From Treponema_B putidum (lineage in GTDB: Bacteria > Spirochaetota > Spirochaetia > Treponematales > Treponemataceae): a stretch of DNA of 64,000 nucleotides. The notes beneath the pieces were generated by a model. The model did no database searches. It saw only the letters and a list, made by a program, of their open reading frames with translations, and had not been told where the DNA came from. The DNA is taken from assembly GCF_007830595.1 (NCBI RefSeq), contig NZ_VLLD01000006.1, one strand, 5' to 3'. Shown one piece after another: positions 16,782 to 25,810 of this stretch. Each line of letters opens with the position of its first letter. Within the stretch, counting starts at the first letter, position 1. The translations under genes and the position numbers were made by a program.

Positions 16782-17453
16782 TTACGCAGATTCTTTTTTC
16801 AGCTTACCGTTATCCATCCGGTAAATATTGCTTTTCTTTTCTAAAATTTCCGAATCGTGGGTTACAATCAAAACGGCAGTTCCCATCTTGTTTACATTAT
16901 ACATAAGGCTCATAACCTGTTTTGCCGTTTCAGTGTCAAGATTCGCCGTAGGTTCGTCTGCAATGAGTAATTTTGGAGAATTCATAAGAGCCCTTGCTAT
17001 CAGCATTCTCTTTATTTCTCCCCCGGATAAATTTTGAGGCATCTCATTCTTTAAATCGGCAATATCCATCAAATCCAAAAGACTTAAAGCCCTTCCTTCA
17101 CTGTCGCCGTCCCTGGTAAATAAAAAAAACGGAACCCTTACATTATCAAATACCGAAAGGTTCGGCAAATACGTTAAAAACTGCGGAACAAAGCCTATTG
17201 ACTCGTTGCGGTAAAAACTCTTATCGGTATCGTTCATAGATGAAATATCCTTATCTTCAAAAAAAACCTGCCCTTCAGTAGGATCTAAAATACCTGATAT
17301 CAAATTAAGAAAGGTTGTTTTTCCTGAACCCGAACGCCCTACAATAAATACAAAGTCGGACGATTCAATGTTAAAGTCAACATTTTTTACGGCAAAAAAA
17401 GAGTTCTTACCTCTGGCAAAGGATTTGGAAAGAGATTTTGTTTTTAAAAGCAT
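16782..17453 (-). CDS. ABC transporter ATP-binding protein (LolD/MacB type), without adjacent permease
   Basis: The 223-residue ATPase has Walker A GRSGSGKTT near residue 38, signature LSGGEIKR near 142, Walker B LLIADEP and a TANLD segment, plus a TH switch. This class normally works with FtsX-like permeases. It is 8 bp downstream of a DUF4418 gene and no permease follows; the next gene is convergent. Its partner is therefore encoded elsewhere, possibly one of the permeases at 6.4-11.3 kb. Confidence 0.85.
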   Translation of the reverse strand: MLLKTKSLSKSFARGKNSFFAVKNVDFNIESSDFVFIVGRSGSGKTTFLNLISGILDPTEGQVFFEDKDISSMNDTDKSFYRNESIGFVPQFLTYLPNLSVFDNVRVPFFLFTRDGDSEGRALSLLDLMDIADLKNEMPQNLSGGEIKRMLIARALMNSPKLLIADEPTANLDTETAKQVMSLMYNVNKMGTAVLIVTHDSEILEKKSNIYRMDNGKLKKESA

Positions 17454-17461
17454 AAGTCTCC

Positions 17462-17857
17462 TCAGTTATGTTTTTCTTTACGCGAAAGAAAAACATAAAC
17501 AATGCTTACTGTAATCAAAGCAATAGCCAATAAAATAACTATAGGCTTTGTGTAAACATTGCAGTTCATATTTAAGTTCTTACATGTGCCTATAACAAGA
17601 GTTTCAAGCAAAATGAGGCTGCCCCCGATTCCTATATTGTATACGGATATTCCGAAACGGGATTTTTTACAAATAAAAAAAGCAAGGCCGGATAAGGTAA
17701 TCAGACCGCCCAACAGTCTTACAGCTTCTCCCATCCAATGGCATTTCATAAAACTGCCGTCAGCCTTAGGAGAGCACACATGCGCAAATCCGAACGGAGC
17801 AAATAAAACCAATAAGCCGATTATAATAATGAAAATGCTGAATATGTATCTTTTCAT
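17462..17857 (-). CDS. DUF4418 family membrane protein
   Basis: The 131-residue protein has four hydrophobic segments. Conserved Cys/His pairs are predicted on the outer face: AHVCSP near residue 26, MKCHWMGEAVR near 38, and TCKNLNMNC near 90. This pattern matches the DUF4418 family, found next to MacB-type ABC genes. The function is unknown; the paired Cys and Met/His suggest metal or redox chemistry, but this is inference. It is translated just before the ATPase gene with an 8-bp gap. Confidence 0.7.
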   Translation of the reverse strand: MKRYIFSIFIIIIGLLVLFAPFGFAHVCSPKADGSFMKCHWMGEAVRLLGGLITLSGLAFFICKKSRFGISVYNIGIGGSLILLETLVIGTCKNLNMNCNVYTKPIVILLAIALITVSIVYVFLSRKEKHN

Positions 17858-17992
17858 TTTTTTTCCTAAGTCTATAAAAATTTAAAACACAATCTTGAGT
17901 ATATACACATCAAAAAAAATGTCAACCCCATATTACATAAACAATCTTATTTTTATATAAAAACCGGCAAGGTTTTTATATTTACCCTCATA

Positions 17993-18021
17993 TTGACTTC
18001 AATAATTTTTTATTATATAAT
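17993..18021 (+). promoter_or_regulatory. Sigma-70 promoter giving a near-leaderless sdaAB mRNA
   Basis: TTGACT (17993-17998) and TATAAT (18016-18021) are 17 bp apart. The expected start of transcription is about 18028-18031, while the ATG is at 18031. No Shine-Dalgarno is present. Confidence 0.7.
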
Positions 18022-18030
18022 ACGCCGAAT

Positions 18031-18693
18031 ATGGATGTTTTCGATATTATAGGCCCGATTATGATAGGGCCGTCCAGCTCACATACGGCAGGAGCCGTCA
18101 GAATCGGCTATTTAGCAAGAGTGCTTCTCGCAGAACCGGCTGTAAAAGCAAAAGTTTATCTGCACGGTTCCTTTGCCTACACCTATAAAGGACACGGTAC
18201 CGATAGGGCAATTGCAGCAGGTATTATGGGAATGAAACCTGAAAACGAGCGTATAAGAAACAGCCTAACCCTTGCAAAAGAACAGGGCTTGGATATATCC
18301 TTTGAACCTATAGATATTCCTAATGCTCATCCTAACACTGCCTTAATTGAGCTGACAGGGATTGACGGAAAAGAGCTTTCCGTTCAAGGCTCCTCCATAG
18401 GGGGCGGGAATATCGTAATTACCAAAATAAACGGAAAATCGGTAGAAATTAGCGGTAAAAGCCCTACAATGGTAGTGGAATATCAGGATATTCCGGGAAG
18501 AATAGCTGCAATAACAAGTGTAACGGCAAAATACAAGATAAATATTTCGCAAATTCATATAGGCAGGGACTATCGAGGAGGAACCGCTACAATGTGCCTT
18601 CAAATGGACGGTTTAAGCGTCGGTCCCGAATTAAAGGAAGAGATTTTGCAAATAGAACACATCTACAATGTCATCCTGATTCAGCCGGTATAA
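18031..18693 (+). CDS. sdaAB: L-serine dehydratase, beta subunit
   Basis: This is the beta subunit of the iron-sulfur L-serine ammonia-lyase, which converts serine to pyruvate and ammonia. The N-terminal FDIIGPIMIGPSSSHTAGA is the family signature and begins right at the ATG, so no later start is possible. A C-terminal ACT domain (about 147-220) may sense amino acids. The alpha subunit follows after 18 bp. There is no ribosome-binding site, and the promoter lies almost on top of the start codon. Confidence 0.92.
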   Translation: MDVFDIIGPIMIGPSSSHTAGAVRIGYLARVLLAEPAVKAKVYLHGSFAYTYKGHGTDRAIAAGIMGMKPENERIRNSLTLAKEQGLDISFEPIDIPNAHPNTALIELTGIDGKELSVQGSSIGGGNIVITKINGKSVEISGKSPTMVVEYQDIPGRIAAITSVTAKYKINISQIHIGRDYRGGTATMCLQMDGLSVGPELKEEILQIEHIYNVILIQPV

Positions 18694-18711
18694 TTTTAAA
18701 AGGATTAAGCA

Positions 18712-19608
18712 ATGAAAACAATAGAGTATAAAAAAATAGAAGACCTTATACAAAAGGCATCGGAAAATTCTGTAAGAATTTCGGATATTATTTTAGAAGA
18801 CCAAAGCTCAGCCCTTGAAGAAACTAAGGAACACTGCTTTGAAAGAATGCAGGAGCATTTAAACGTGATGCTTGAAGCAATCGACAAAGGCACAAATCCG
18901 GATATACGCTCAACAAGCGGTCTTACAGGCGGAGATGCCTACAAAATATACGAACGATCGGAAAACGGAAAAGCCCTCTGCGGCCCCCTCCTTGCAAACG
19001 GAATAAGAATGGCTATGGCCGTTTCGGAATTAAACGCTTCAATGGGAAAGATAGTGGCAGCTCCCACTGCCGGTTCCTGCGGTATTCTTCCAGGTGCAAT
19101 CGGAGCAGTCCTAAAAACAAAGGATGTAAAAAAAGAAGATGCCGTTATGTCTTTGTTTACGGCTGGAGCTATCGGGATGGTTATAGCTAACACGGCTTCC
19201 ATTTCTGGAGCTGAAGGAGGATGTCAAGCGGAATGCGGTTCTGCTTCCGCCATGGCAGCAGGAGCTATAGTAGAAATGTGCGGAGGAAGCCCTGAAATGG
19301 TAGGCCATGCGACGGCTATTGCCCTTAAATGTATCTTAGGTCTTGTATGCGATCCTGTAGCAGGCTTGGTTGAAGTTCCTTGCGTAAAAAGAAATGCATC
19401 AGGTGTAAGTTTGGCTTTTACGGCAGCGGAGCTTGCCTTAGCAGGAATCAAAAGTGCTATTCCGGTAGATGAGGTTATAATTGCCATGAAAAAGGTCGGA
19501 GATTCTATGCCTTCATCCTTGCGTGAAACGGCCGAAGGCGGCCTCGCCTGCACAGCTACAGGTAAAAGGCTCCAAAAAGAAATATTCGGACAAAATTTAC
19601 AATCTTAA
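18712..19608 (+). CDS. sdaAA: L-serine dehydratase, alpha subunit
   Basis: The 298-residue catalytic subunit carries the Fe-S cluster. Visible family motifs are AAPTAGSCGILPG near residue 120, SAEGGCQAECGSASAMAAGA near 165 and CDPVAGLVEVPC near 218, with conserved cysteines for the cluster. AAGGA lies 7 bp before the ATG. Together with SdaAB it forms the two-subunit enzyme common in Gram-positives and treponemes. It feeds serine carbon into pyruvate, a main route in amino-acid-fermenting treponemes. Confidence 0.92.
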   Translation: MKTIEYKKIEDLIQKASENSVRISDIILEDQSSALEETKEHCFERMQEHLNVMLEAIDKGTNPDIRSTSGLTGGDAYKIYERSENGKALCGPLLANGIRMAMAVSELNASMGKIVAAPTAGSCGILPGAIGAVLKTKDVKKEDAVMSLFTAGAIGMVIANTASISGAEGGCQAECGSASAMAAGAIVEMCGGSPEMVGHATAIALKCILGLVCDPVAGLVEVPCVKRNASGVSLAFTAAELALAGIKSAIPVDEVIIAMKKVGDSMPSSLRETAEGGLACTATGKRLQKEIFGQNLQS

Positions 19609-19667
19609 GGAAACTTTCTTCAAGCTGACTTTTTTAAAGGCTCCCAAAAACTTTTTAAAAGTAAAAG

Positions 19668-20111
19668 TTATTTTTCAGTCTTTTCAACAATGTAGGTAAG
19701 CCCTTCACGCTTTAGCACCTTTACTACTGATCCTCGAGGAATTTCTTCCGAAAGGGAGCGGGCATTCCATGTTGTACCTTTATACTTTATTCTTCCTTCT
19801 TTATTATGAAAAACCGTTTCAATAACATCTGCAAATTCATCATCGGGCTGACTTTTCTTTTTATCGGGATAAAAAACAGTTCCTTTAAAAACAGGAGTGA
19901 ATTTTTTACGCAAAAAAATCAAAGAAAGGACTGAAAATGCAATGAAGATTATTATTTGAAGCCAGAGAGCTTGGTTAATAAAAGGAATTAAACTGAAAAC
20001 AGAAGTAAAAATAGCCCCAAAACCGAAGAAGATAATAACAAGACCGGGAATTATAAGTTCCAAGCCTATGCAAAGAACACCAACCAAAAGCCATATCGAC
20101 CACCATCCCAT
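19668..20111 (-). CDS. NfeD-family membrane protein
   Basis: The 147-residue protein has TM helices near 5-25, 27-47 and 50-68, followed by a soluble OB-fold domain (about 85-147). That domain has the segment GRIKYKGTTWNARSLSEEIPRGS, typical of short NfeD (NfeD1b) proteins. These usually pair with a stomatin/SPFH protein, which is not adjacent here. TAGGAGG precedes the ATG. It may modulate membrane microdomains or proteolysis; this is general family knowledge. Confidence 0.85.
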   Translation of the reverse strand: MGWWSIWLLVGVLCIGLELIIPGLVIIFFGFGAIFTSVFSLIPFINQALWLQIIIFIAFSVLSLIFLRKKFTPVFKGTVFYPDKKKSQPDDEFADVIETVFHNKEGRIKYKGTTWNARSLSEEIPRGSVVKVLKREGLTYIVEKTEK

Positions 20112-20133
20112 AAATTACCTCCTAGAAAAAGCA

Positions 20134-20157
20134 TAAGCACGAGAAAACCCGTGCTTA
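20134..20157 (-). terminator. Intrinsic terminator after rpmE
   Basis: Arms TAAGCACG (20134-20141) and CGTGCTTA (20150-20157) are followed on the minus strand by TGCTTTTTC. It lies 15 bp after the rpmE stop and before the nfeD start. Confidence 0.7.
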
Positions 20158-20171
20158 GCCTATAAAGACAA

Positions 20172-20375
20172 TCAGTCTTTAATATTGTAGCGTTTTTTAA
20201 AGCGATCAATTCGTCCTGCAGTATCAACAAGCTTTTGTTTTCCTGTAAAAAAAGGATGACACTGCGAGCAGATTTCAACCTTGATATCTTTGGCTGTGGA
20301 ACGAGTATTTATTACGTTTCCGCAAGCACAGGTAATGGTTGTTTCTTCATATTTCGGATGAATATCTTTTTTCAT
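20172..20375 (-). CDS. rpmE: Ribosomal protein L31 (zinc-binding form)
   Basis: I choose the ATG at 20375, which has GGGAGG 5 bp upstream and gives the 67-residue MKKDIHPKY start typical of L31. The longer frame to 20408 is not needed. Cysteines CACG near residue 16 and CSQC near 36 form the zinc site of the C+ type. Its position just after rho is a common bacterial arrangement. Confidence 0.93.
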   Translation of the reverse strand: MKKDIHPKYEETTITCACGNVINTRSTAKDIKVEICSQCHPFFTGKQKLVDTAGRIDRFKKRYNIKD

Positions 20376-20411
20376 ACAAACCTCCCAAGGTAGTGTTATA
20401 ATATACAATAT

Positions 20412-22058
20412 TTAGTCTTTTTGTGCAAGACCGGCATTCATTGATTTTAAAAAAGCTTCGTTATTCTTACTTTTATTCATTCTATCGATTAAAAATTCGA
20501 TAATATCGGCATCATCCATTGAACTGATGAATTTGCGTAATATCCACATAAGCTGCATTTCAGCTTCGGTTAATAAAAGCTCTTCTTTTCGAGTTCCCGA
20601 GCGCTTTATATTGATTGCCGGGAATAAGCGGCGGTCTGAAAGTTTTCTGTCCAGGTTTACTTCCATATTGCCGGTTCCTTTAAATTCTTCAAAAATAACC
20701 TCATCCATTTTGCTTCCGGTTTCAATAAGAGCTGTAGCTATTATCGTTAAACTTCCGCCTTCTTCGATATTTCTTGCAGCACCGAAAAAACGCTTGGGTT
20801 TATGGAGAGAGTTTGAATCCACACCGCCTGATAGTACCTTACCCGAAGTAGGCATAGTCTGGTTATAAGCCCTTGCTAAACGTGTAATTGAGTCTAATAG
20901 AATAACAACATCCCTTTTGTGTTCTACAAGGCGTTTTGCCTTTTCAAGTACCATTTCAGCAACTTGGACGTGACGGGTTGCCTGTTCATCAAAGGTAGAA
21001 GAAATAACTTCCGCATTTACCGTACGCTCCATGTCGGTAACTTCTTCAGGGCGCTCATCTATCAAAAGAACTATGAGATAAACTTCAGGATGATTGGCAG
21101 TAATTGCGTTGGCTATTTTTTGAAGCATTATCGTTTTTCCCGTACGAGGAGGAGCTACAATCAATCCCCGCTGTCCCTTTCCTATAGGACAGAACAAGTT
21201 CATAATTCTAGTAGATATTTCCTGAGTAGTTGTTTCAAGGTTTAATTTTTCTCTAGGATAAAGAGGCGTAAGGTTATCAAACGGAATTCGGCGCTGGGAT
21301 TTTGCAGGCTCATCAAAGTTGACCGTTTCTACTCTTAAAAGGGCAAAATATCTTTCGCCCTCTTTTGGTGAGCGGATTTGACCGTAAACAGTATCTCCCG
21401 TTTTAAGGTTAAAAAGCCTTATCTGACTGGGAGAAACGTAAACATCATCCGTTCCCGTTAAATAGCTGTTTTGAGGCGAGCGTAAAAAACCGTACCCGTC
21501 GGGAAGTGTCTCTAAGGAGCCTGAAGCAAAAATACTACCGCCTTGATTGGTATGATTTTTGAGAATATGATAAATAACATCCTGTTTTTTCATTAAGGAC
21601 AGCTCATCTTCAGGCACACCGTATTTTACAGCCATATCTCTTAAATCATGCATACGCATCTTTGTAAGATCATTTATAATGATTTTAAAAGAAGTATCTG
21701 GTTCAGGGATAATTTCATCTTTTTCATCTTGTATATCCCTAGGTAAGCGTTTTTTTGCAGGCAGGCTTGTTTTTTTTGCAGGCTTGGTTTCAACTTCATC
21801 AGAAGAATTTACCGTTCTTTTTCTTCCTCGTGAACGGACAACAACTTTTTTTTCAAGAATTTCATCGTCTGCTTCTTTGTTTTGCTCAATTCTTGTTTGT
21901 TCTACAGCAGCTTGAATCTCATTTGCCGTATTAACAGATAGGTCATCAGTCTGTTCATCGGATGTACTAATAACCAAATCTTCATTAGAGTTGCTCCCCG
22001 TATCAAACAAGGAATCCTCAGAAACTTGCGGCAAAGCTTTTCTCTTTCTTATTGTCAT
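20412..22058 (-). CDS. rho: Transcription termination factor Rho
   Basis: This 548-residue RNA-dependent ATPase terminates transcription. After a low-complexity charged N-terminal extension (about 1-120) come the Rho N-terminal helical domain (about 124-170), the RNA-binding cold-shock-like domain (about 174-250, with LPDGYGFLRSP) and the motor domain. That domain has Walker A APPRTGKT at 302-309 and Walker B VVILLDSITRLARAYN near 378-393. E. coli Rho is 419 residues, and the extra length here is the N-terminal extension. AGGAG lies upstream of the ATG. Confidence 0.95.
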   Translation of the reverse strand: MTIRKRKALPQVSEDSLFDTGSNSNEDLVISTSDEQTDDLSVNTANEIQAAVEQTRIEQNKEADDEILEKKVVVRSRGRKRTVNSSDEVETKPAKKTSLPAKKRLPRDIQDEKDEIIPEPDTSFKIIINDLTKMRMHDLRDMAVKYGVPEDELSLMKKQDVIYHILKNHTNQGGSIFASGSLETLPDGYGFLRSPQNSYLTGTDDVYVSPSQIRLFNLKTGDTVYGQIRSPKEGERYFALLRVETVNFDEPAKSQRRIPFDNLTPLYPREKLNLETTTQEISTRIMNLFCPIGKGQRGLIVAPPRTGKTIMLQKIANAITANHPEVYLIVLLIDERPEEVTDMERTVNAEVISSTFDEQATRHVQVAEMVLEKAKRLVEHKRDVVILLDSITRLARAYNQTMPTSGKVLSGGVDSNSLHKPKRFFGAARNIEEGGSLTIIATALIETGSKMDEVIFEEFKGTGNMEVNLDRKLSDRRLFPAINIKRSGTRKEELLLTEAEMQLMWILRKFISSMDDADIIEFLIDRMNKSKNNEAFLKSMNAGLAQKD

Positions 22059-22237
22059 CGGATTTTTCTCCTCTGCTCGTAACTTAAATATATCATTCTA
22101 AAATTCAGTATTCGGCCAAAGGAACCGAAAAAGATATGTAAAAATGATGAATTGTTACTATTGACTAGATTTTTAGCTTAACAAATTTATTTTTTTTTGT
22201 CAAGTAAAGCTTTTTTAGTTTTAAAATTGCTAAAAAA

Positions 22238-22260
22238 TACCCCCGATATTATCGAGGGTA
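22238..22260 (-). terminator. Intrinsic terminator after tRNA-Glu
   Basis: TACCCCCGAT (22238-22247) pairs with ATCGAGGGTA (22251-22260), with one G-T pair, and is followed on the minus strand by TTTTTT. It starts a few bases beyond the tRNA 3' end. Confidence 0.8.
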
Positions 22261-22262
22261 TC

Positions 22263-22334
22263 CATCTCCTAGGGGAATTGAACCCCTGTTGTCGGGATGA
22301 AAACCCGATGTCCTAACCACTAGACGAAGGAGAC
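22263..22334 (-). tRNA. tRNA-Glu (anticodon TTC)
   Basis: The minus strand folds as a tRNA: acceptor GTCTCCT pairs with AGGAGAT (G-T at the end), the D-arm contains TAGTGGTTAGGA, the anticodon stem is TCGGG/CCCGA with loop TTTTCAT (anticodon TTC, Glu), and the T-arm is AGGGG/CCCCT with TTCAATT. The 3' CCA is not encoded and must be added after transcription. It has its own terminator. Confidence 0.93.
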
Positions 22335-22447
22335 AAGGTAAAACGCATAGCGTTGAAACGCATCGCGTTGCTGGAATTGGACTATACCATATTTTTATAA
22401 TTATGTCAAGTAAAAATTAGAGCAAAATTACATAAATTGTCAAGAAT

Positions 22448-22822
22448 TTAGCCTATATTTCTTATCAAATCAGGTCTTAAAACCTCGGCTCCGCCGATAT
22501 AAACAGGCTGCGGACTTCTCCTAGAATAATAATAAATTAAAATCCTAATAGTTTTGGGTAAACTGTCTTCCATGCAAGGTTCTAAAGCACAAAACAGGGC
22601 TGTGTTTTTGGCAAAACCCCGTTTACGTAAAGCCGTTGCAGGATTTAAGGCCTTTATGTCACAGGTAACCGTAAATTGTATTGAAACCATGTTTTTTTCA
22701 GATATGGAATTTTCTTTTAATATTTGGCTATAAAGATTTACAACCGCCGAAGATATACCGGCTTCACTGTCTTCACAGCATACGGCCCCGCGCACTGCTC
22801 TTAATTTTTTTATCAAAGTCAT
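22448..22822 (-). CDS. aroH: Monofunctional chorismate mutase, AroH type
   Basis: The 124-residue protein matches the AroH fold, which rearranges chorismate to prephenate. Family features are the N-terminal KLRAVRGAV, central SIQFTVTCDI, LEPCMEDSLPKTIRIL near residue 79 and the C-terminal VYIGGAEVLRPDL. The active-site Arg in VRG and the Arg in KTIRIL are present. No other shikimate or aromatic amino acid gene is nearby. There is no clear Shine-Dalgarno, and the gene follows ppdK across a 100-bp gap with hairpin repeats. Confidence 0.88.
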   Translation of the reverse strand: MTLIKKLRAVRGAVCCEDSEAGISSAVVNLYSQILKENSISEKNMVSIQFTVTCDIKALNPATALRKRGFAKNTALFCALEPCMEDSLPKTIRILIYYYSRRSPQPVYIGGAEVLRPDLIRNIG

Positions 22823-22858
22823 TTTTATTTAAATCTTTAACTAACAGCACTTACAAAA

Positions 22859-22914
22859 GCACTGCAACAGCACTGCACAAGCACTGCACTTTGCTTATTA
22901 ACAAAATGCAGTGC
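22859..22914. repeat. Short GCACTGCA repeats and hairpin between ppdK and aroH
   Basis: GCACTGCA occurs at 22859, 22870 and 22881 with an 11-bp period. The inverse TGCAGTGC is at 22907-22914. The last pair forms a hairpin (22881-22888 with 22907-22914) directly after the ppdK stop on the minus strand, so it may terminate ppdK transcription. The extra copies can form alternative stems. Confidence 0.6.
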
Positions 22915-22925
22915 CTCAAAACTAA

Positions 22926-25715
22926 TTATTTTTTAGCAGGTTGTTTAGCCGCTTTAGCTTTTGTTTTTTCGGAAGACTTTGAAGTTTTAGCAGCCTTTGC
23001 CGGTTCTTTTGCACCGGTCTTAGGTTTCAAAGCTTCAACTTCGGCCTGAGCTGCAGCAAGCCTTGCTATAGGAACACGTAATGGCGAGGCTGAAACATAG
23101 TCCATTCCTGCCTTACAGAAAAACTTAACCGAATTTAAGTCTCCTCCGTGTTCACCGCAAACGCCGATTTCCAAGTGTTTTTTAACTTCCCTTCCCTTTT
23201 GAATAGCGGAAGCTACCAGCATACCGACCCCTTCTTGATCCAAGGACTGGAAGGGATCAGCCTTAAATACGCCGGCCTTGTTTTCATCTACATATTCAGG
23301 TAAGAATTTACCGGCATCGTCACGGCTTATACCGATAGTCATCTGTGTAAGGTCATTTGTCCCGAAGGAGAAAAATTCAGCATATTCTGCAATTTTGTCT
23401 GCAAGAAGGGCGGCTCTCGGAGTTTCAATCATAGTTCCGACCATGTATTTAAGTTTTTTATCCTTAGCCTTTTTCTCTATTATGTCATCTGCTACCTTGC
23501 GTACTTGTTTTTCCAAAATCTTAAATTCCTTTGCATCTATTGTAAGAGGAATCATTATTTCGGGTAAAACATCTATTCCTTTCTTTTGAACCGTGCAGGC
23601 TGCATTTATAATGGCGGTAACCTGCATCTCAAGAATTTCAGGATAGGTGATGCTCAAACGGCAGCCCCTGTGTCCCAACATAGGATTAGCTTCGGTAAGC
23701 TGATCTACGCGGTTTTTAACGCTGGCAAAACTTATATTAAGCTTTTCGGCTAGTTTTTGCTGGCCTTCCTTATCATGAGGAACAAATTCGTGTAAGGGCG
23801 GATCTATTAAGCGGATTGTTACGGGATAACCGTTCATAGCTTTAAAGATGCCTTCAAAATCCTTTGTCTGATATGGAAGCAGTTTTTTTAAAGCCTTTTC
23901 TCTTGCTTCCTTGTTTTCGGCAATAATCATCTCGCGGATTGCCTCTATTCGGTTTTCATCACTAAAGAACATATGTTCTGTTCGGCAAAGACCTATACCT
24001 TGAGCACCATGTCCTATAGCGATCTTTGCATCTTCGGGTGTATCCGCATTTGTTCTTACTTTAATTTTGCGGATTTGATCAACCCATTCCATAATTTTTT
24101 TATAGGCTGCAGGAGGTTTAGGCGTAATTAAGGGTAATTCGCCCTTATAAACAGCACCCTTTGAGCCGTCCAAGGTTATATAATCGCCTTCTTTTAAGAC
24201 AATGCCCTTGGCCGAAATTTCCTTTTTTTCATAGTCGATTCTTAAATTCTCGCAGCCTACTATACAGCATTTACCCCAGCCTCTTGCTACAACAGCTGCA
24301 TGGCTGGTTTTTCCGCCGGTTGCGGTTAGAATACCCTCTGCCGCATGCATACCGCCTACATCTTCGGGGCTTGTCTCATGGCGCACTAATACGGCTCTTT
24401 TTCCGTCCTTTGAAGCAGCCTCTGCAGCTTCTGCCGAAAGACAAATTATACCGCAGGCAGCACCGGGAACGGCGGGAATACCGTCAACAAGGTGAGAGCT
24501 TTTTATTTCGGCGGCTTTAGAATAATCCAAGGCCTTGTAGAAGACGCCTTCAATATCCGAAGCCTTAATACGGGCAACAGCATCTTCCTTTGTTATAAGT
24601 TTTTCTTCAACCATATCTACAGCCATCTGGAAGGCTGCCGCAGGAAGTCTCTTACCGGTTCGGCACTGGAGCATGTATAATTCTCCCTCCTCAACGGTAA
24701 ATTCCATATCCTGCATATCCTTATAATGCTTTTCAAGTATTTTGCGGGCATCGCAAAGTTTTTTATAAGCGGCGGGATCCTTTTTTGCGAATACATCCAG
24801 TTTAATAGGAGTTCTGATTCCTGCAACAACATCTTCTCCTTGTGCATTAAACAAATATTCGCCGTAAAAATCGTTTTTACCGGAATTCGGGTCGCGTGTA
24901 AAACAGACTCCCGTGCCTGAATTATCTCCTTTGTTTCCGAAGACCATCTGCATAACGTTTACAGCCGTACCTCTGATACCTACAATGTTTTCAACCCTTC
25001 TGTAAGTAACAGCCTTATCGGACATCCAAGAACCGAATACGGCTCCGATAGCTCCCCAAAGCTGCTTTATAGGATCTTGCGGAAAAGTAGATTTTATTTC
25101 TTTTTCATAGAGCTTTTTAGATCTGTCAATAACTTCTTGTAATTCGGGTTCATTAACATCGGTATCCGAAACCTTTGCCGTTTGAGCAAGATTAAGGCGT
25201 TTTTTTGTCTTTTTTTCTTTTACGTCATCAAAAATTTTATCGAATTTTTCCCGTTCAATATTCATTGCCGTAGAACCGTACATCAAGATAAACCTACGGT
25301 AAGCATCCAAGGCAAACCTTAAATTTCCCGTCTTTTCGGCCAAACCTTGAACGGATTGGTCGTTTAAACCTAAGTTCAAAATTGTCTCCATCATTCCGGG
25401 CATCGAAACGGGAGCTCCCGATCTAACCGAAACCAAAAGAGGATCTTTTTTGTCCCCAAGTTTTTTTCCGGTAATTTTTTCCAGTTTTGAAAGATAAGAT
25501 TCGACTTGAGTTTTTAGTTCTGCAGGATATTTTCTGTTATTTTTATAATACTCTTCGCAAACCTCGGTTGTAATAGTAAATCCTGCAGGAACGGGAAGGC
25601 CTATAGCCGTCATTTCGGCCAAACCGGCACCCTTGCCTCCCAAGATATCTTTCATAATACCATTACCTTCGGCGCTACCTCCGCCAAAAAAATATACATA
25701 TTTTGACTTTGCCAT
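22926..25715 (-). CDS. ppdK: Pyruvate, phosphate dikinase
   Basis: The start is the ATG at 25715 (MAKSKYVYFFGGG), which has AAGGAGG upstream; the frame to 25736 adds seven residues and lacks such a site. The 929-residue enzyme interconverts pyruvate + ATP + Pi with PEP + AMP + PPi. Motifs include TGGKTSHAAVVARGWGK (phosphohistidine domain, near 455) and GVCGEHGGD with ASPLRVPIARLAAAQ at the PEP-binding C-terminal domain. The last 35 residues are a Lys/Ala-rich tail not usual in the family. In treponemes it probably makes ATP from PEP or supplies PEP, alongside serine dehydratase, which yields pyruvate. Confidence 0.95.
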   Translation of the reverse strand: MAKSKYVYFFGGGSAEGNGIMKDILGGKGAGLAEMTAIGLPVPAGFTITTEVCEEYYKNNRKYPAELKTQVESYLSKLEKITGKKLGDKKDPLLVSVRSGAPVSMPGMMETILNLGLNDQSVQGLAEKTGNLRFALDAYRRFILMYGSTAMNIEREKFDKIFDDVKEKKTKKRLNLAQTAKVSDTDVNEPELQEVIDRSKKLYEKEIKSTFPQDPIKQLWGAIGAVFGSWMSDKAVTYRRVENIVGIRGTAVNVMQMVFGNKGDNSGTGVCFTRDPNSGKNDFYGEYLFNAQGEDVVAGIRTPIKLDVFAKKDPAAYKKLCDARKILEKHYKDMQDMEFTVEEGELYMLQCRTGKRLPAAAFQMAVDMVEEKLITKEDAVARIKASDIEGVFYKALDYSKAAEIKSSHLVDGIPAVPGAACGIICLSAEAAEAASKDGKRAVLVRHETSPEDVGGMHAAEGILTATGGKTSHAAVVARGWGKCCIVGCENLRIDYEKKEISAKGIVLKEGDYITLDGSKGAVYKGELPLITPKPPAAYKKIMEWVDQIRKIKVRTNADTPEDAKIAIGHGAQGIGLCRTEHMFFSDENRIEAIREMIIAENKEAREKALKKLLPYQTKDFEGIFKAMNGYPVTIRLIDPPLHEFVPHDKEGQQKLAEKLNISFASVKNRVDQLTEANPMLGHRGCRLSITYPEILEMQVTAIINAACTVQKKGIDVLPEIMIPLTIDAKEFKILEKQVRKVADDIIEKKAKDKKLKYMVGTMIETPRAALLADKIAEYAEFFSFGTNDLTQMTIGISRDDAGKFLPEYVDENKAGVFKADPFQSLDQEGVGMLVASAIQKGREVKKHLEIGVCGEHGGDLNSVKFFCKAGMDYVSASPLRVPIARLAAAQAEVEALKPKTGAKEPAKAAKTSKSSEKTKAKAAKQPAKK

Positions 25716-25771
25716 TGCATTGTCCTCCTTGAACATTGAACAATTATTACAATATATTGATATATTGTATC

Positions 25772-25800
25772 TTGTATAATATCAATTGTCAATGTATAAT
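25772..25800 (+). promoter_or_regulatory. Sigma-70 promoter giving a near-leaderless mRNA for the CapA-like gene
   Basis: TTGTAT (25772-25777) and TATAAT (25795-25800) are 17 bp apart. The expected transcription start (about 25807) is 4 nt before the ATG at 25811. No Shine-Dalgarno is seen. A second TATAAT lies at 25775-25780 and could give a longer leader. Confidence 0.55.
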
Positions 25801-25810
25801 CATAGTAATT

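Noticed and set aside
22859..22914. GCACTGCA repeats as a CRISPR-like array
   Set aside because: Units are 8 bp with an 11-bp period; there are no spacers, and the last pair forms a terminator-like stem.
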